From NCBI RefSeq assembly GCF_026230105.1, contig NC_079477.1, positions 4,345,001-4,409,000 of the forward strand: a stretch of DNA of 64,000 nucleotides. Direction: 5' to 3'. A program made the position numbers and the translations under genes. The notes beneath the pieces were generated by a model. That model was not told the DNA's origin. It worked only from the letters and a program-made list of their open reading frames with translations, and did not search any database. Position 1 is the stretch's first letter. Each line of letters starts with the position of its first letter. Shown here in pieces: positions 42,426 to 55,276 of this stretch. Source of the DNA: Diorhabda sublineata (taxonomy: Eukaryota > Arthropoda > Insecta > Coleoptera > Chrysomelidae).

Positions 42426-44037
42426 GCGCTATATTAATGTACATCGCTATGTTTATGAAATAATATCGGAACCTCATCAACTTCACATCAGGACACTTAA
42501 AATCCAATCTCTCAGGAAGATAAAGTTCTACCACAAATTGAACTACTGCAAGGTAAGACTTGATCTTCAAGATCACAGGATTTGCCCCAAATTAAACGCG
42601 GGTGTAGGAAATAATCGATAGAAGATTAATAAATTTATAGATTTTTCCTAAGAGTGCTGTTCGACATGAGATAGAAACGACAGGGAATGAAATATACAAG
42701 AATATTGATTATGAGAATGCTTAGATGTTTTAAAAATAATAGTTAAGTCCATTATTAAATTTGGTTATGTATGCACAAATATTACTCAAATAAAATAATT
42801 TTTATTATCTGTTCTACTTGCTCTACCACCTAGTATATCGGATTATGAATGAATGAAACTACTCTGAGATGGACAAGTCGAGAATTTTAAAAGTTGTAGC
42901 AGAAGAAACAAAAATGTTCTTGTGTATATTCCATAAGTGAGAACTGTTTAGAAATAAGTAGCAGCACCTTTATTAAGTAAATTAGTAAATTGGAAATAAT
43001 ATAGAAATTTTATTCTTATTGTAAAATAAAAAACATATTGATACAAAACGTGTTTATTATATTAGAAATTAAGAAGGAAACGTACTATGACTTTAATTAT
43101 TGGAAAAAAATTACTGAATAAGATATTAAAACAAATGAATGACGAACTAAAGGAATTTTTTTAGTCGACCCGTTAACAACCCTTCCCAAAAAAACACTAC
43201 CCATCATAAAATTGTAAATTTAAGCACCCCTGTTTGAGGATTTGGTGCTAGAAGATTAAATCGACATAGACAATCGGAATGATTCGTTTCGTTGATATGT
43301 AATGCTCATGAATAGAAATGGTGATGAGTAACACTGATTGCTCTCTTACGGCCTAAGGGTGAAAGCGAGGGTGGTGAGAGGGACACACCATCATTACTCT
43401 CTTTCCTATACAGGATATTACAGTCACTCTTCTTCTTTTTGCAAACATACTCTTGCAGACAATCAATAGAGGATATTTGAATGCTTTTATGAAGGGATTC
43501 TCCACAAGTGATTATTGATTGATAAGAACAGGTCATAGAATGGTATTATACACTCGTTAACGATAAAATTCAACAAATAAACAACGATTATAATCTTATA
43601 TGTGTGTCACAAAAAATCATATCAACAAAACAAGTCTTAAAATGTAAATTGCGTACATACAGATACAAAGGATTTAATTCAACAATAAAATAGACAAATG
43701 AACCATCGAAATTGTTAAATTAATCATGATTGAATTTATTTTACTCCTTAAAATCAATTTTTCGCTATAAAAAATGATCAAACGATATTAGAGTTGTGCC
43801 GCTGTACACAATATATTTTTGAAGCTCTCGTTGAGTGAGGATGTAAACTACATCTATGATTACTCGGCAATAAATTGTAATTGATTGACGCGGACATCAC
43901 ACCAAGTCTTTAATTAATTAACGGTAACGTTGTGTTCTGGAAATTGCATTTTAATAATCAGAGTTACCATGTTTTGCGAACAATGTTTCTTGTCATTCAC
44001 GTCCAGTAGGCGGATGAAAGAGGATGGTTGTCATGTT
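42426..44037. other. AT-rich stretch, nothing recognised
   Basis: Overlapping frames at 42316-42621 and a 76-codon minus frame at 43306-43536 show no family. Confidence 0.4.
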
Positions 44038-44135
44038 GGTGACTAGAGCCCACCATACCATTTAAATTCAAGATGTGGTTGAATTTATAAATTTAAAAGA
44101 TATAAATGACTTGCAGGAGGTAATAACAGAATGGA
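44038..44135 (+). pseudogene. Tiny fragment of the 10.7-11.2 kb non-LTR family (weak)
   Basis: TRAHHTI followed by IQDVVEF resembles the deleted version at 22408-22472; the DNA phrase AATTCAAGATGTRGTTGAATWA is shared. Confidence 0.35.
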
Positions 44136-44227
44136 AAAGTTTCCTTAATTAAGTATTTATTGTTTACTAGACAATGCGGGGCATGTACACTGAAAATTAA
44201 AACATATTTGTCATCATAAATTCCACC

Positions 44228-44300
44228 AATATTATATATTCCAACACAGACGTTTCGACTTCGTTATCATCGCTCGGTTTCTCATTGAAATGAATAAACT
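44228..44300 (-). ncRNA. Penelope-type hammerhead-like motif
   Basis: Minus strand: GCGATGATAACGAAGTCGAAACGTCTG. The GATGA and GTCGAAACGTC blocks have the spacing of Penelope-type hammerheads, but the first core bases differ (CGATGA) and stem II is poor. Probably a decayed copy. Confidence 0.35.
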
Positions 44301-44490
44301 TTTTGTAGTCACTGGGCACTAGTTTAGGACTGTACAAAGGATCATCAGGTTATGAAGAAGCAACTAACAACACGTCCTTCCTATATCCAAACAAGCTATA
44401 CTTTATTTTTCGGATGTTGCTGGATACTCATATTTCCTGGGTGATGTTAAATGTCGGATTTCATTCTACTTTTGTTGTGATTCTGGTGCA

Positions 44491-44820
44491 TTATGTCACG
44501 TCATCATCAGCTGTTACTACTTCATCATAAGGTAACAGGAAAGTGAAAGAACTACCTAAACGCTTGATTTTGTGCATTATTTCAGCTGGATTAAATAAAC
44601 GTCTATATTTCGTACAGTATTTGGAGAAATTCAGTTGTATTATTGGGTTAATTTTTTCTACCAAATTGTCTGTAATTATTACACCCTCATCCACTTTAGA
44701 ACCAATCCATCTCTTATAATGCTTTAATTTGTTAATTGTACAGATCTCATAATGAATATCAACTTCTTTTAAGCGTTTAGCACATGAAAAAATGGATAAC
44801 AGATGCGGGGTTTCAAAACG
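44491..44820 (-). pseudogene. Unassigned coding-like frame next to the Penelope-type motif
   Basis: The minus-strand frame reads RLKEVDIHYEICTINKLKHY, KRWIGSKVDEGVIITDNLVE, then INPIIQLNFSKYCTKYRRLF and ends ...VVTADDDVT. It is open upstream of its first ATG (44694), with charged, balanced composition. It lies 190 bases upstream, in the same direction, of the hammerhead-like motif. I do not recognise it as reverse transcriptase or endonuclease. Confidence 0.35.
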
Positions 44821-46164
44821 GTGTTTGATTTAAAAACATCATCGTAATAGTTAAAAAAGAAATAAACTAAACAACAATAAATATCTCAATATTGAAAATA
44901 ATATTTACAAAATATGGTTTCAATATTTTGGTGCACAACAGTGGAGTGTCCCAAAGGGAAAACCACATTTTATTCTTTTCCTTCATAGACTTTTACATCA
45001 ATTAAGTTCATATTGAAATCAGCAAAACTTTTTATTAACAAAAGCAATACTAAAAATCTTTATAAAATGGTGCTTCTAATCTATGTTCCTTCCGTTATGG
45101 TTCCAATAGTTCTTGATGTAATATATAATAATAATATGATATATAATAAATTAAGATAATTGTAAATATCTTATGAAACGTATTTTATGTCGAAAAAATA
45201 CGAATGCCTAACATTTCAAGACGAACATCTTACATTTTTCACCTTAAATATATAGCTGTACCAGAAATAGCAAAAGAAAAAGGAACTTCCATAGTATTTA
45301 TTTTTTCTTAACGCATAACGACAATTGAAGCACTTAAAGCCCATTATCGAGACAGAAATGGCAAGAACGATATTCTTCTATACCAGTTATCTAACTAGAA
45401 TCAAACCGAAAACTTGGAAAACTTCAGAGAAAGAAATAGTCTTGGAGCTGCTTAAGATAACGACGTATAATAAATATTTGTTTTTCAATCATATTTATTA
45501 TGACCATAATAATAAGAAACTAGTTTTTTGTAGTTTGTACAAAAAAATAATCATTATTCATGAAATTACTGAAAATTGTTTAAAGGGTAACGATGAACAT
45601 TGACTAATTTGACTTGATCTTGATTTTACTGATTTTATTTTCGAAATCTAAATATGTATTGCTACAATATAATTTCAATACATTTTCTCGTTAATTTTGT
45701 TAATTTTTGAGATACAGAATGAATAAAAAAACATTAACATTAAATACAATCTACTCTTATATTTCCTATAGTCTAACAAATTAAAGATGAAATAAGTCAG
45801 ATACACTATTTAGACGCCATATGTATAAATGATAGATTCATCAAAAGTAGTAGATCTATGGAAAAATTTCCAACCACCAAACACCAAGGTTAGCAGCTTA
45901 TAGTAACTCATGAAAAAGTGGAAGGAAAGATCAAGTGATTAAGAGTCCGTCCTAAAACGTATCTACGATTAGTCTATCCCTGGTTAAAATAGTCTAAAAA
46001 CTGGAAAGTAACAATAACTATGTGAAAAAGGGCTTGGATATCACTATACTATAATACAAGCACACTGTATACAACACTTTGTCTATGAAATGGTTCCTAG
46101 AAGCAATATAATGATTTTCAACTGCCACTGTATCATTATGAGTTTGAGTGAGTGAGTGAGTTTA
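44821..46164. other. AT-rich stretch, nothing recognised
   Basis: A 92-codon plus frame at 45325-45603 has no recognisable motif. A (GAGT)n run lies near 46141-46162. Confidence 0.4.
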
Positions 46165-46870
46165 TAGAAAGATACTAAATCGTTTTAGTGAGGCACTTTG
46201 TATCATTACTTTAATTGAAAAACACTTCAAATGTCTTGGGCTAGTTAAGAAGCTTGATATTTGGGTACCTCATGAATTTAAAGAAAATATCCAACACAAA
46301 GAATCATCTTTTGCGTCATGCACTTTAAAAGGAATGAAACTGATCATTTGTTGAAAAGAATCATCACTGGTGATCAAAATGGGTCCTGTACAACTGTACA
46401 ATTTCGAAAACGATCATGGAGCAAACACGATGAACCAGCACAACAAAAAAAGCTCATACTCATGCAAAACAATTATATCTGATGTTTACTATCAACAATT
46501 AATGAAACTGGTTGAAGCAATCAAAGAAAAACAGACAGAATTGTCAAATCGGAGGCTTAGTGTTCCACCATGATAACGCAAGGCCTCACACATCTTTGGT
46601 AACTCGTGAAAAACTATTGGCTGGGATGTGATGCCACATCTAAGTTTTCAGAAATCTTTGAGTGGTCAAACTTGAACTTCAATCGCAACTGGTTCAATTT
46701 TCCGCTGATCAGGACCAGAAATTTTATGAGCGCGGAATCATAAATCTAAAAGAAGATGGCATAAGGTCAATGAGTAAAAAGAAAAATATATAATTGATTG
46801 AAACTATTCTTTATTAAAAAAAGTGTTTTATTTTATACTACAAAACCGAAATTACTTTGTCGCCAGTAGA
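46165..46870 (+). pseudogene. Mariner transposase relic, most of the catalytic domain present but frameshifted
   Basis: Pieces in order: LGLVKKLDIWVPHEFKEN (about 46235-46290), the linker motif 'WVPHEL'; LLKRIITGDQNGSC (about 46352-46390) with the first catalytic Asp (GD) kept and the following Glu changed; FRKRSWSKHDEPAQQ (46402-46445); SDVYYQQLMKLVEAIKEKQT (46475-46540); VFHHDNARPHTSLVTREKLL (46560-46615) with the second Asp; then FYERG near 46720. At least four frameshifts. The block AAAACCGAAATTACTTTGTC at about 46842-46861 may be the remains of the right terminal repeat. Different lineage from the relics at 8718 and 61584. Confidence 0.8.
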
Positions 46871-49800
46871 AGTGGAATGAAAATATTTTATACATAGTTG
46901 TTAACTATACTGGGTTGCTTTTTAAGTTTTGAAATATTCACTGATGTGAATACTTTAAATCATAAAATTGGCAACAAACTTCTTCTTCTTGTTCTTTCTG
47001 TAATATAAGCAAAATGCTTGTTTTTCCTCGTATCCTCTGCCATTTAATTATTAGGAAGGTTGTCGCTTCATCTCTTGCGGGGTCTGCCAATTCCTTGAAA
47101 CGAAAATCTCATTGAGAGGGTTAGAATAATAATATTACAGGTTAGCTCCTCAACTAATAGGAAAGTGAAAAAAGGTTTCCTATCCATTAGCCTCAATCAC
47201 TCGGATTAGTTTTATTGGATCTAAGGATTTTGCTGGCCTTTTTTCTTAAGTAGGTAACTGTTCATGCTGATTAGGATCGGGCCGGCAAAAACTTTAATGC
47301 TTTTGCTCAACATCAATAACAACTACACTCTTATTTTAGTGTTAGTGGTATTATTATTCATAAAAAATTTCAAAAATGAAATAATTAGAGTTATAACTTA
47401 ATAATCTGATCCCATTTCAAAGAGACTAACGAATATATAACTCTCACAGTAAAAAAACCTATAAAATTTTACTAGTTGTCCGATTAAATTCAACGAAGAA
47501 GATGAAAACATCCTTATTAGAAACAAAGAAATGTATACATTGAATCAATAATAAAAAAAAGTGTTAATTGACTGTATACTCCATCGAGATAAGTGATTAT
47601 TTGTCTTTGGTTTGTATGTTTTGCCACAAACTGCTAAGTGTTTCTTAGAATGTTTATACGTTAAAACATCAAATTGACAGTTATATTCTGATAATTAACA
47701 TAGTTTTACATCTCATTCCAATGGACAGTTTCTATGGAAGTAAGAAGATAATAATATAAATTTAATTTTAAATTAACAAAAAACCATTTTTTATTATGCA
47801 AATCATTCCATGTGATTCAAGTTCTATGTTAAGAATAACATTTAGTTCTGTGAAAACCGAATCAAAACGCTGACGGTGCAAAATACGGGCTATAAGAAGG
47901 ATAATAAATATTCCCCAAGTTCCGACATTAATGGTACAACTATAACCATGGAAGATTGCTGAATGTATCAACTACTAATACTTATCTGGCAAACAAAGTA
48001 GAGATCGACCACGGGAGAAGTGGAATGACAACCAGGATAAGGAAAGAAACATACGATAGACCTATTATGGAAGGAAGAAGAAGAGATAGAAGGGGAAGAA
48101 ACTGTTAAAGGTCGATACATCGTGCACCAGTGTTCATAATCCAATCTATCTCGTTGAGCTGTTCAATTTTATTGGTTTTCTCAATAAATCGGCCGAAATG
48201 AGGCAAACGTTCAAACCAATTACGTTCGGTGCGATTGGTTATAGACTTCAACGTATACAACAAGAATATATCTAAATTTTTTTTTTTTTGTATATTAAAA
48301 AAATACCGGCAATGACAAAAAATAATAATAACACTATAATCAATGGTATAATTTGCTTTATACATTGTTGAAGAATTTTTTGATGATTTTTTATTATTAA
48401 ACAGAATGATGCTGGTCATATTACAGAGAAAATCAATTTTCCATGTCTATGATATAACAGGTAAGAACTTGTAATGCCAACGTGTCAAAAGAATGCATTT
48501 GTGCAAAAATACTGTTTTAATTTCAAAGAATGTGATGAAAAGTAAGATAAAAAAACTTCTTGATTCAAAAAACGATTACTTATCAAATGGAAATCACTCT
48601 AAATATACCAATAATCTGAGTTTAATTAAATTCATTCAATAGCAATAAACTACTAAATGTGTCAGTAGCAATTTGCTTATCACAATTTCAGTCAATCTAA
48701 ATTTGACCCCGAATTTATAGTTCCATAGGGTCTAAAATAAGACTTTGACGGTTTTAGTAATAGTATTACACTTATTTCTATAGATTTTGAACAGTAACGG
48801 ACTTGTATATATATTCAAAAGCTCAAAAACATTGAGAAAATTGTTACAACTGCAAAAGAAAAAGATGTACAGAAAATAGTAAGAACCAAGTGTAGGTTAA
48901 CATGCATGAAAAAACAGAATAGAAAAATTAACAGAATAATAACTAACACAAAAGTATATAAAAGATTAACGTAAACAGACACGATACAGAAGAAGGGATT
49001 ATGAAAGTAGTTGAGAAAAATTTTCTTTGTGAAAATTTCAAGAAATAAATAAAAATTTGGAAAAAAGTATTAAAAATTTGAATGAATTTTGAGACTCAAG
49101 ACTGTTCTAAATTAAGTACATCTCTGTGTTTTTATGTGTCCAAATAAATCCAAAAGGGTGTTAGCTTTGCAATAAGAACCGTTTTACTAATCGCTCGCTG
49201 TGAGGTTGTAAATTGACACTCAGGGTGTACTCGCAAAATGATGAAAACTCATACATATTTAATTTTCATAGAGAAAGAGGTACACAGAAGGAAAGTTCTT
49301 GATGCTTTTCTTGCAAGGGTTTACTGTTGGGATTTATTTACGAATTATATGGAATTAACATTTTAGTAGACTATTATAAAATGTATTTGACGTTAGATAA
49401 TGTTTACAAAAGGAAATATTTTGGTTGGCAATATTTTTGTTTCATTTAAAGTTTCATTATCTACCAAACGATATAATTACGTGCTGAATATCAAACAACA
49501 TTTTGATAATTAAATTGACCTTTTATGTTTACAATAATATTGTGATGAATATTAAAAATAATGATTCGGAAATGGCTGGTTGTTACATTAATGATTCTCT
49601 TCAATTATTCATATCAAATATCGTTTTATCAAGTCGGTTGAATCCATTGTTTTTGTACGACAACTAAATTTTTGATAAAGTTGGCTATTAAAATATTCAT
49701 TATTGTCAATTGAATATTCGATTGCCAATTATTTTTGATGATTCATTCATTTAATACTTATAAATATTAAATTTTATTTAGGTAACCTAAGAATACAACG

Positions 49801-50119
49801 AAAAATAAAAATTCATTTCTGTGGTATTATCAACAAATACACATTTGACTATACTGTAATCGAAATTTAGCGACAGAAAACAAGAACAATCAAATAAAGT
49901 CTCCTTCTGACTAGACAATTCAATAGATCTAGAGAAATCGGCACATTTGTTACTAAATTATTCCAAAAAATTTCACAAATGTTCAGGGTATTCCGAGGTT
50001 TCATGCAAAAAATTCGGGAGAATTTCGCTGTGACAATTTCTCATACTACTCCTCGATTCTGAATTCGAACATTATGAATTTTTAATGGATGATTACGTAT
50101 GTCCATATAGTCCGTTTGA
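46871..50119. other. Long AT-rich stretch, nothing firmly recognised
   Basis: 46980-47110 has a TTCTTCTTCTTG run followed by sequence reminiscent of the 3' end of a minus-strand LINE. 47200-47320 (CCTCAATCACTCGGATTAG, GATCGGGCCGGCAAAAAC) looks like a transposon end I cannot name. 47990-48100 has an SRDRPREKW-like LINE-tail trace. No gene. Confidence 0.35.
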
Positions 50120-50262
50120 TGGAATAAATAATTCTACACTACTATCTGAAGGCTAGGGGCGGCTCATGCCCAAGGGTTAACAATCCGTAACTTCTACAGG
50201 AAAACCTGTACAGTCTAAAGATAGCAAAAACGAATAATAAAACATTTTATTTCGATATCATT
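50120..50262. repeat. Dispersed repeat, copy 2
   Basis: Clearly similar to 26012-26150 in the same orientation (GGAATAAATAATTCTACACT, GGGCGGCTCATG, GGTTAACAATCCGTAACTT). Confidence 0.7.
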
Positions 50263-51569
50263 TATATTTATTTATCATCGACTTCTATATATATTCCTCC
50301 TCTATCCCTACATCGCTCCATATGATTCTTTCTCTGTTTGAAACAGAGCAGGAAGTTTTTTTCTGCCAGTTTTTTCAGAACGCGCGTCGCTTTTTATTTC
50401 ACAGCTTCAAGAGACTCAAATTTTGTTCCTTTATATTTTTTGTAGTCTACTGCATTATTCAAAAAAACAAAACAAGAAAAAATATTAAATATATTCCGAA
50501 ATTTATCCGAGCTCGATTCTAGTTTCCTCCAATTTTTGCATAATTCCCTCGTTCGAAGTGTATTAGTCAACTAGCCTCTCCTATCCAAAATATGCAAATC
50601 TATATCTTCTACAGCAATCAAATGTCAACCAAGTTATCCCTCATAAGGTTATAAAATTCAATATAAGACCAACATTGCCAAGTAACGAACAGGTATCTTT
50701 AAATAAAATTAAATGGAGCTGCGTAACGTAGCGGCGCTCAAAGTATTACCATATAAAATGGATTCCGTTGTTGGAAAATTGTTTTGTAAATCTATGAATT
50801 ACTTGTCGAAGAGGAAAATACGATATCTAGTTCGAAATTCCATGAATATAAAAATGACACTTGGAATAAAACTTTACAAGTTTTTTATGAGAATTTGAAT
50901 TTAAAATTTATCAAATTATAGAGACAATAGCTTTAGCGACGTAGCAATAATTTTTGAAATGTATACGTAGTACAATTCTTTTTCATTCATCATCTATTCC
51001 ATTTTCTTCAAAAAACCATAACCAAAACAATTTATTTCATAGTAGAGGCAGTTGAATACCAGCGACATCGTTATTTCCGTTGTTGGTAGTAGCGCTAAAA
51101 GTCTGTTATGGTTTTCCGTTTCCCAGCAATCGCCTAGGGATTGTGTCTTGTTAAAGGACTGATCTGTTCCCTTCTACCAGAGACTCAGCACCTACAGCAG
51201 TGAGGCATAGGGCATGAAATGCCATACTGCTGTCGATTGGTTCGAGGTACATATGGCCTAAAACCGCAAATGATGATATCATAACACTTTCATTTCCAGC
51301 GGCGATACTACAACTCATCTTGGACTTTGGAGACATTTTTAGGAAGTGAACTAGTACAGTGGGTAATAAGAGGATACAAGGAACAGAACATGAAGGTCGA
51401 CGACATAACTGGGCATCCAAGCATCCTAAAAGAGTGTGAGGTGTCTATTGATATGATGGTTTAAGAATGACAGTTATATGTGGCCAATCATATATGGTCA
51501 GCACATTGCGAATAACGCAATTTCACTAATACAACATTGACTCAAAGCTAGTATAGGAATACACGCAGC
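50263..51569. other. AT-rich stretch, nothing recognised
   Basis: A 61-codon plus frame (50713-50898) and an 89-codon minus frame (51151-51420) have no recognisable family. The latter region is less AT-rich than its surroundings and may be an upstream part of the non-LTR relic that follows. Confidence 0.35.
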
Positions 51570-51960
51570 TTCTGAACTTACTGGAAACTAATAACAGAAT
51601 TAACCTGATGTGGTTACTCGACGAAACCCTAGTGCACGGTAATGATTGAGCTGATCACCTGACGAATAACCACAACCTTTTATAGGTTGTCCAAAACTCC
51701 TCATAATTATGGACTAGAGCAACCTGAGAAAATTGGCATCAAACCTGAAGCAATCGAAGCCATGTTCAGTGAAATATCACGTGAAAAGCATCTACAAGTT
51801 TAGCCGTTTTTGTATCGTGAGCACTTCCTCTGTGATTGCGAGATTCTTCCACAAAGGTTCCTTAAACCAAAAGAGATAAGCTGTCTTGGGTACACAAGAG
51901 ATGAACAGGTAAATTGTTAACGAGCTCAATTCATTGCCTTCGTACACTAGCTCATCGATT
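51570..51960 (+). pseudogene. Non-LTR retrotransposon RNase H and C-terminal relic
   Basis: It reads LETNNRINLMWLLDETLVHG then ND.ADHLTN (about 51580-51670), corresponding to the last RNase H block 'N.I.L.WVPGH.G..GNE.AD.LA'. About 160 bases on, REHFLCDCEILPQRFLKPKE fits the C-terminal zinc-like motif 'CR.C......H.LC.C..L...R...LG' of such elements. Stops interrupt both. Confidence 0.55.
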
Positions 51961-53511
51961 TAATCGATTGTTTTTCTGTTCAGCTGTGAGATTCTTCGAC
52001 GAAATATTCTTCATGTCCAAAGCGTATTGGGAGGTGTACAAATTCAACTACTCATACCTCATCGTTATTGTTGAACTGTAGTTGAATTTCAACCCAAAAG
52101 GTTACCCGAAATTCCAATTTTCCATTGTTATAACAAACAAATTCAGCAAGTGAGAGAGTTAAATAAATCGTTAAGCACGATGTTGCCGGAGTTCATTATT
52201 TTTGTTATACACCTCGTATACTCATATTTTGAGTAAAGAGAGAGTATTAAAACTCTTATATTTTCTCCTACAACAGTCACAATATATTTCGTTACACTAA
52301 AATTCATCTAAATAAAGTCCTGATACGTCTGCAGAAATTTCACATTTTTTGAATAGTTTATCCTTAAACGTGAAATATAATCCTAGATCCGTTTTGTGAA
52401 GTTTATATTCCAGTTTTAAAAATGTTATCTGCAGTATAAAAGTGTCAGGTGCGTCAGATGTGGCTAGCTTTAAATTTATGGTACAATTTTTTGATGCAAA
52501 GAAAAAACGATTTTATACTCGTCGACGAATGATTGAAAATTATACAAATAATCATGAGAGAGAAAATCTGAGAAAAAATACAGTAAAACTAATCGAGAAA
52601 TTCAATTACTTTTTCGGCTTCATTTTAAATTGATGTTGATATATTTCTTTTTGTATATTAATAAAGAAAAGTTGGGCTACTCCTGCATAACCTCAACACC
52701 TTCATTAAATTTTCTTGGCACGTATTGACTAAACAACATTAATTCATAAAAAAGTAACAAGGAAGGGATATAAGGTTTAGAAGGGCTGTTCAGACGCCCC
52801 TTTACCTTAGGGAAGCTTGCCGTAGCTTCCATTGTACCCCTGCAAGTAAATTTTCAATAAAATTAACAATGTTATTGTCAAGTCAGTGGCGTGATCTTGA
52901 TATTGAATAGAATACTTGTTGATATCAAGTAACATCGTTACTAGAAAAAGTTTGTAGAATAATGAACGGCATTTTAACATCTATTAAAAATTGAAAAAAA
53001 TTCATTAAAACAACTTGAGTCGTCTCGTTGAAATACGTCTTAACTAAAATTAAAATTTGGATTGTAATAAGCTAACTATTAAACCACATCCCAGGCATTT
53101 AATTTAATAAATCACCATGTACAAGTATTTTGGAAATGTTATTTTCCGCAAAAAATAAGGAATAAGGGGTATGTTAGATCGACAGAAAATACTGTTACAG
53201 TTTTCTAGATACAGTTCAGGCTTTAATAACGTGTGGAATTAAGTATTCTGGTACAAAATGAATCATCTGAAAAAAAATAATCTCACCTTTTGGAATGATA
53301 TTTACCACAAAGAAACTTCAGAAAAACGCTGTAAAATACCTTATGGTACATCAAAGTCAAAGTAGCATAATACCATAGCTGTTGTTGATAATATAGCAAT
53401 CGGACACATCATAACGAAGTTAAAAAGTCGGCATCGAAAAAAGTTTAGGTATATATTTGAATATGGAGAATTTAACTGTATGGGATAAAAATCACTTAAT
53501 GAACAGCGTCA
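51961..53511. other. AT-rich stretch, nothing recognised
   Basis: No supported feature. Confidence 0.4.
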
Positions 53512-54465
53512 AACTATAGACCGATTAGTTTGACTTGACTTTGACTTTGGCTTTGTAAAGTTATGGAGAAGATAATAGCAAAGAAACTAAAAACTTTCAT
53601 AATAGAAAATGACATTGTACCCAAAGGCCAACAAGGGTTTATGCCTGGTCGATCCACAACAACAAATCTTCTGGCATGTTACACAAACTAGAGCATCTTG
53701 GAATAAGAGAGAATCTTTTGGCCCTATTTTCATCTTTTCTCCAGCTTAGGCAGTTCCAAGTGAAAGCCAATGGTACTTCGACAACCAAGCACGAGGTTCT
53801 TAGTGGAGTACCTCAAAGGTCTGTTCTTGGTCCCCTTTTCTTTGTGATCTACATTGGTGATCTTGCTGTGAACGTTAAAACAAATATATCAAGTCTGCTT
53901 TTGAGCGGCAGTTACTCCAAGATGATTTGCACACAGTAGAGGAATGGACAAACACCTGGAAAATGAAGCTCAATGAAACAAAATGTAGTGTCTTACATAT
54001 TGGTTCAAACAATACCAGAAGAGCTTATACATTAAAAGGTGTGGATATTATTACAGTTGATCAGCAATGTGATCTAGGAGTTATAGTGACCGAAAACCTA
54101 AAATGGGATGCACATATTTACCAGATAGTCAAGAAAGCCAACTCATTCACTTATATGGTACAAAAATCTTTTAAGGATCACTCAGTTGAGATGATTCAGT
54201 GTGGAATCCATACTTTGTGAAGGATATTGAGCTTTTAGAACGAGTTCAGCGAAGGGTTACTAAAATACCTCCCCCGCTGAAAAATTTATGCTATGAAGAA
54301 CGCCTAAGAATATTTGCCCTACCCTCTCTCAGAGAACGACGCTTCAGAGGAGACTTAATAGAAACCTATAAAATTCTTGCGCACATCTACACTCGCGACT
54401 TGGACATTTCCCATGTGAATACAAAACAACAGTTAAGAGGGCATTTAAGAAAACTATCTAAGTAA
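53512..54465 (+). pseudogene. CR1/L2-like non-LTR reverse transcriptase relic
   Basis: It starts with NYRPISLT (53512) and continues, after a small local expansion of a TGACTT phrase, as KVMEKIIAKKLKTFIIENDI, VPKGQQGFMPGRSTTTNLLA. The palm segment with the first catalytic Asp is deleted at about 53671. Then come HKLEHLGIRENLLALFSSFL, LSGVPQRSVLGPLFFVIYI, a destroyed catalytic box (SLLLSGSYSK where LLFADD.K is expected), EEWTNTWKMKLNETKCSVLH, LGVIVTENLKWDAHI, and the C-terminal LLERVQRRVTKIPP and YEERLRIFALPSLRERRFRG. Four frames are used. Relatively well preserved, so a younger relic than most here. Confidence 0.8.
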
Positions 54466-54943
54466 AGAAACTGCAAGTTTCCCCGGAAGAACTCAGCTAC
54501 AAACAATCAAATTGTGTACTACTTTTAGTAGACTAAAAAGTGTGAGAAGTATTCTGAAAAACTTTCATTTTTAAATTTATAAAACAATAGTTTCATCAGT
54601 TTCATCAACAATAATAATAATAACACTTTAACTAGAAGATAGTCAGAGCCACGAAGAAGGGATCTTAACCATGACAAAATTGATGCGTTCTAACTATTCG
54701 AAACCAAGACTTAAATGGATGAAACTTTGTCATGTGGTCAATTAAGTCTCAAATGCTAAGGGAAATCACACGTCAATCTGGATTTATGTTGTAAAAGAGT
54801 GTCGGGAGCTTCTGGAATTAATAATACAAATTATCAAAATTCCTCGATAGAAGTATCATGATTAAAATTATTGATAATTATTTCTGAAATTGTCGTCGTA
54901 TTGTTCCAGTTGGTAGGGGCGGTATTGACTATTTCATTACGAT
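54466..54943. other. AT-rich stretch, nothing recognised
   Basis: An (AAT)n tract lies near 54607-54625, possibly the 3' tail of the preceding non-LTR relic. Otherwise nothing. Confidence 0.4.
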
Positions 54944-55276
54944 TTGTCTCATAACTCACGTTTAACAAAAGAAGTTACAGATGTCAAAATGAGTCGCTTC
55001 AGTACCATTTCAAATGAAAAAAATAACAAAACTATCAGCGAGCTAGATAAAGATGATAGTAACAAAAAACAAGCAACAATTTTGGAATACCGATCAATCA
55101 ATACTCGAAGGATTGATAATGAAAAAAATATTTCAATGAGGAAAGAAGTAACGAGCAATTTGGGACCATGGAAAATTCATTCCCTCTATTATAAGATCAT
55201 GTTTATTTATCAACATATTTTGTTATTTAAAACTCTAGTGTACGTCACTGGTATTAAGTATGTCATTCTCGAATAG
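54944..55276 (+). CDS. Hypothetical hydrophilic ORF, 110 codons
   Basis: Open from ATG 54944. The first 75 residues are highly charged (NEKNNKTISELDKDDSNKKQ, RSINTRRIDNEKNISMRK) and the last 25 hydrophobic. No family is recognised. It could be an exon, a transposon fragment or chance in A-rich DNA. The overlapping minus frame is its shadow. Confidence 0.2.
   Translation: MSHNSRLTKEVTDVKMSRFSTISNEKNNKTISELDKDDSNKKQATILEYRSINTRRIDNEKNISMRKEVTSNLGPWKIHSLYYKIMFIYQHILLFKTLVYVTGIKYVILE

Noticed and set aside
42316..42621. Overlapping 86- and 72-codon frames on opposite strands
   Set aside because: Neither has a recognisable motif, and part of the region is the 172-bp duplication.
45890..46000. 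Possible extra mariner C-terminal trace before the 46.2-kb relic
   Set aside because: Only a vague match to the region around the second catalytic Asp; not reproducible in a consistent frame.
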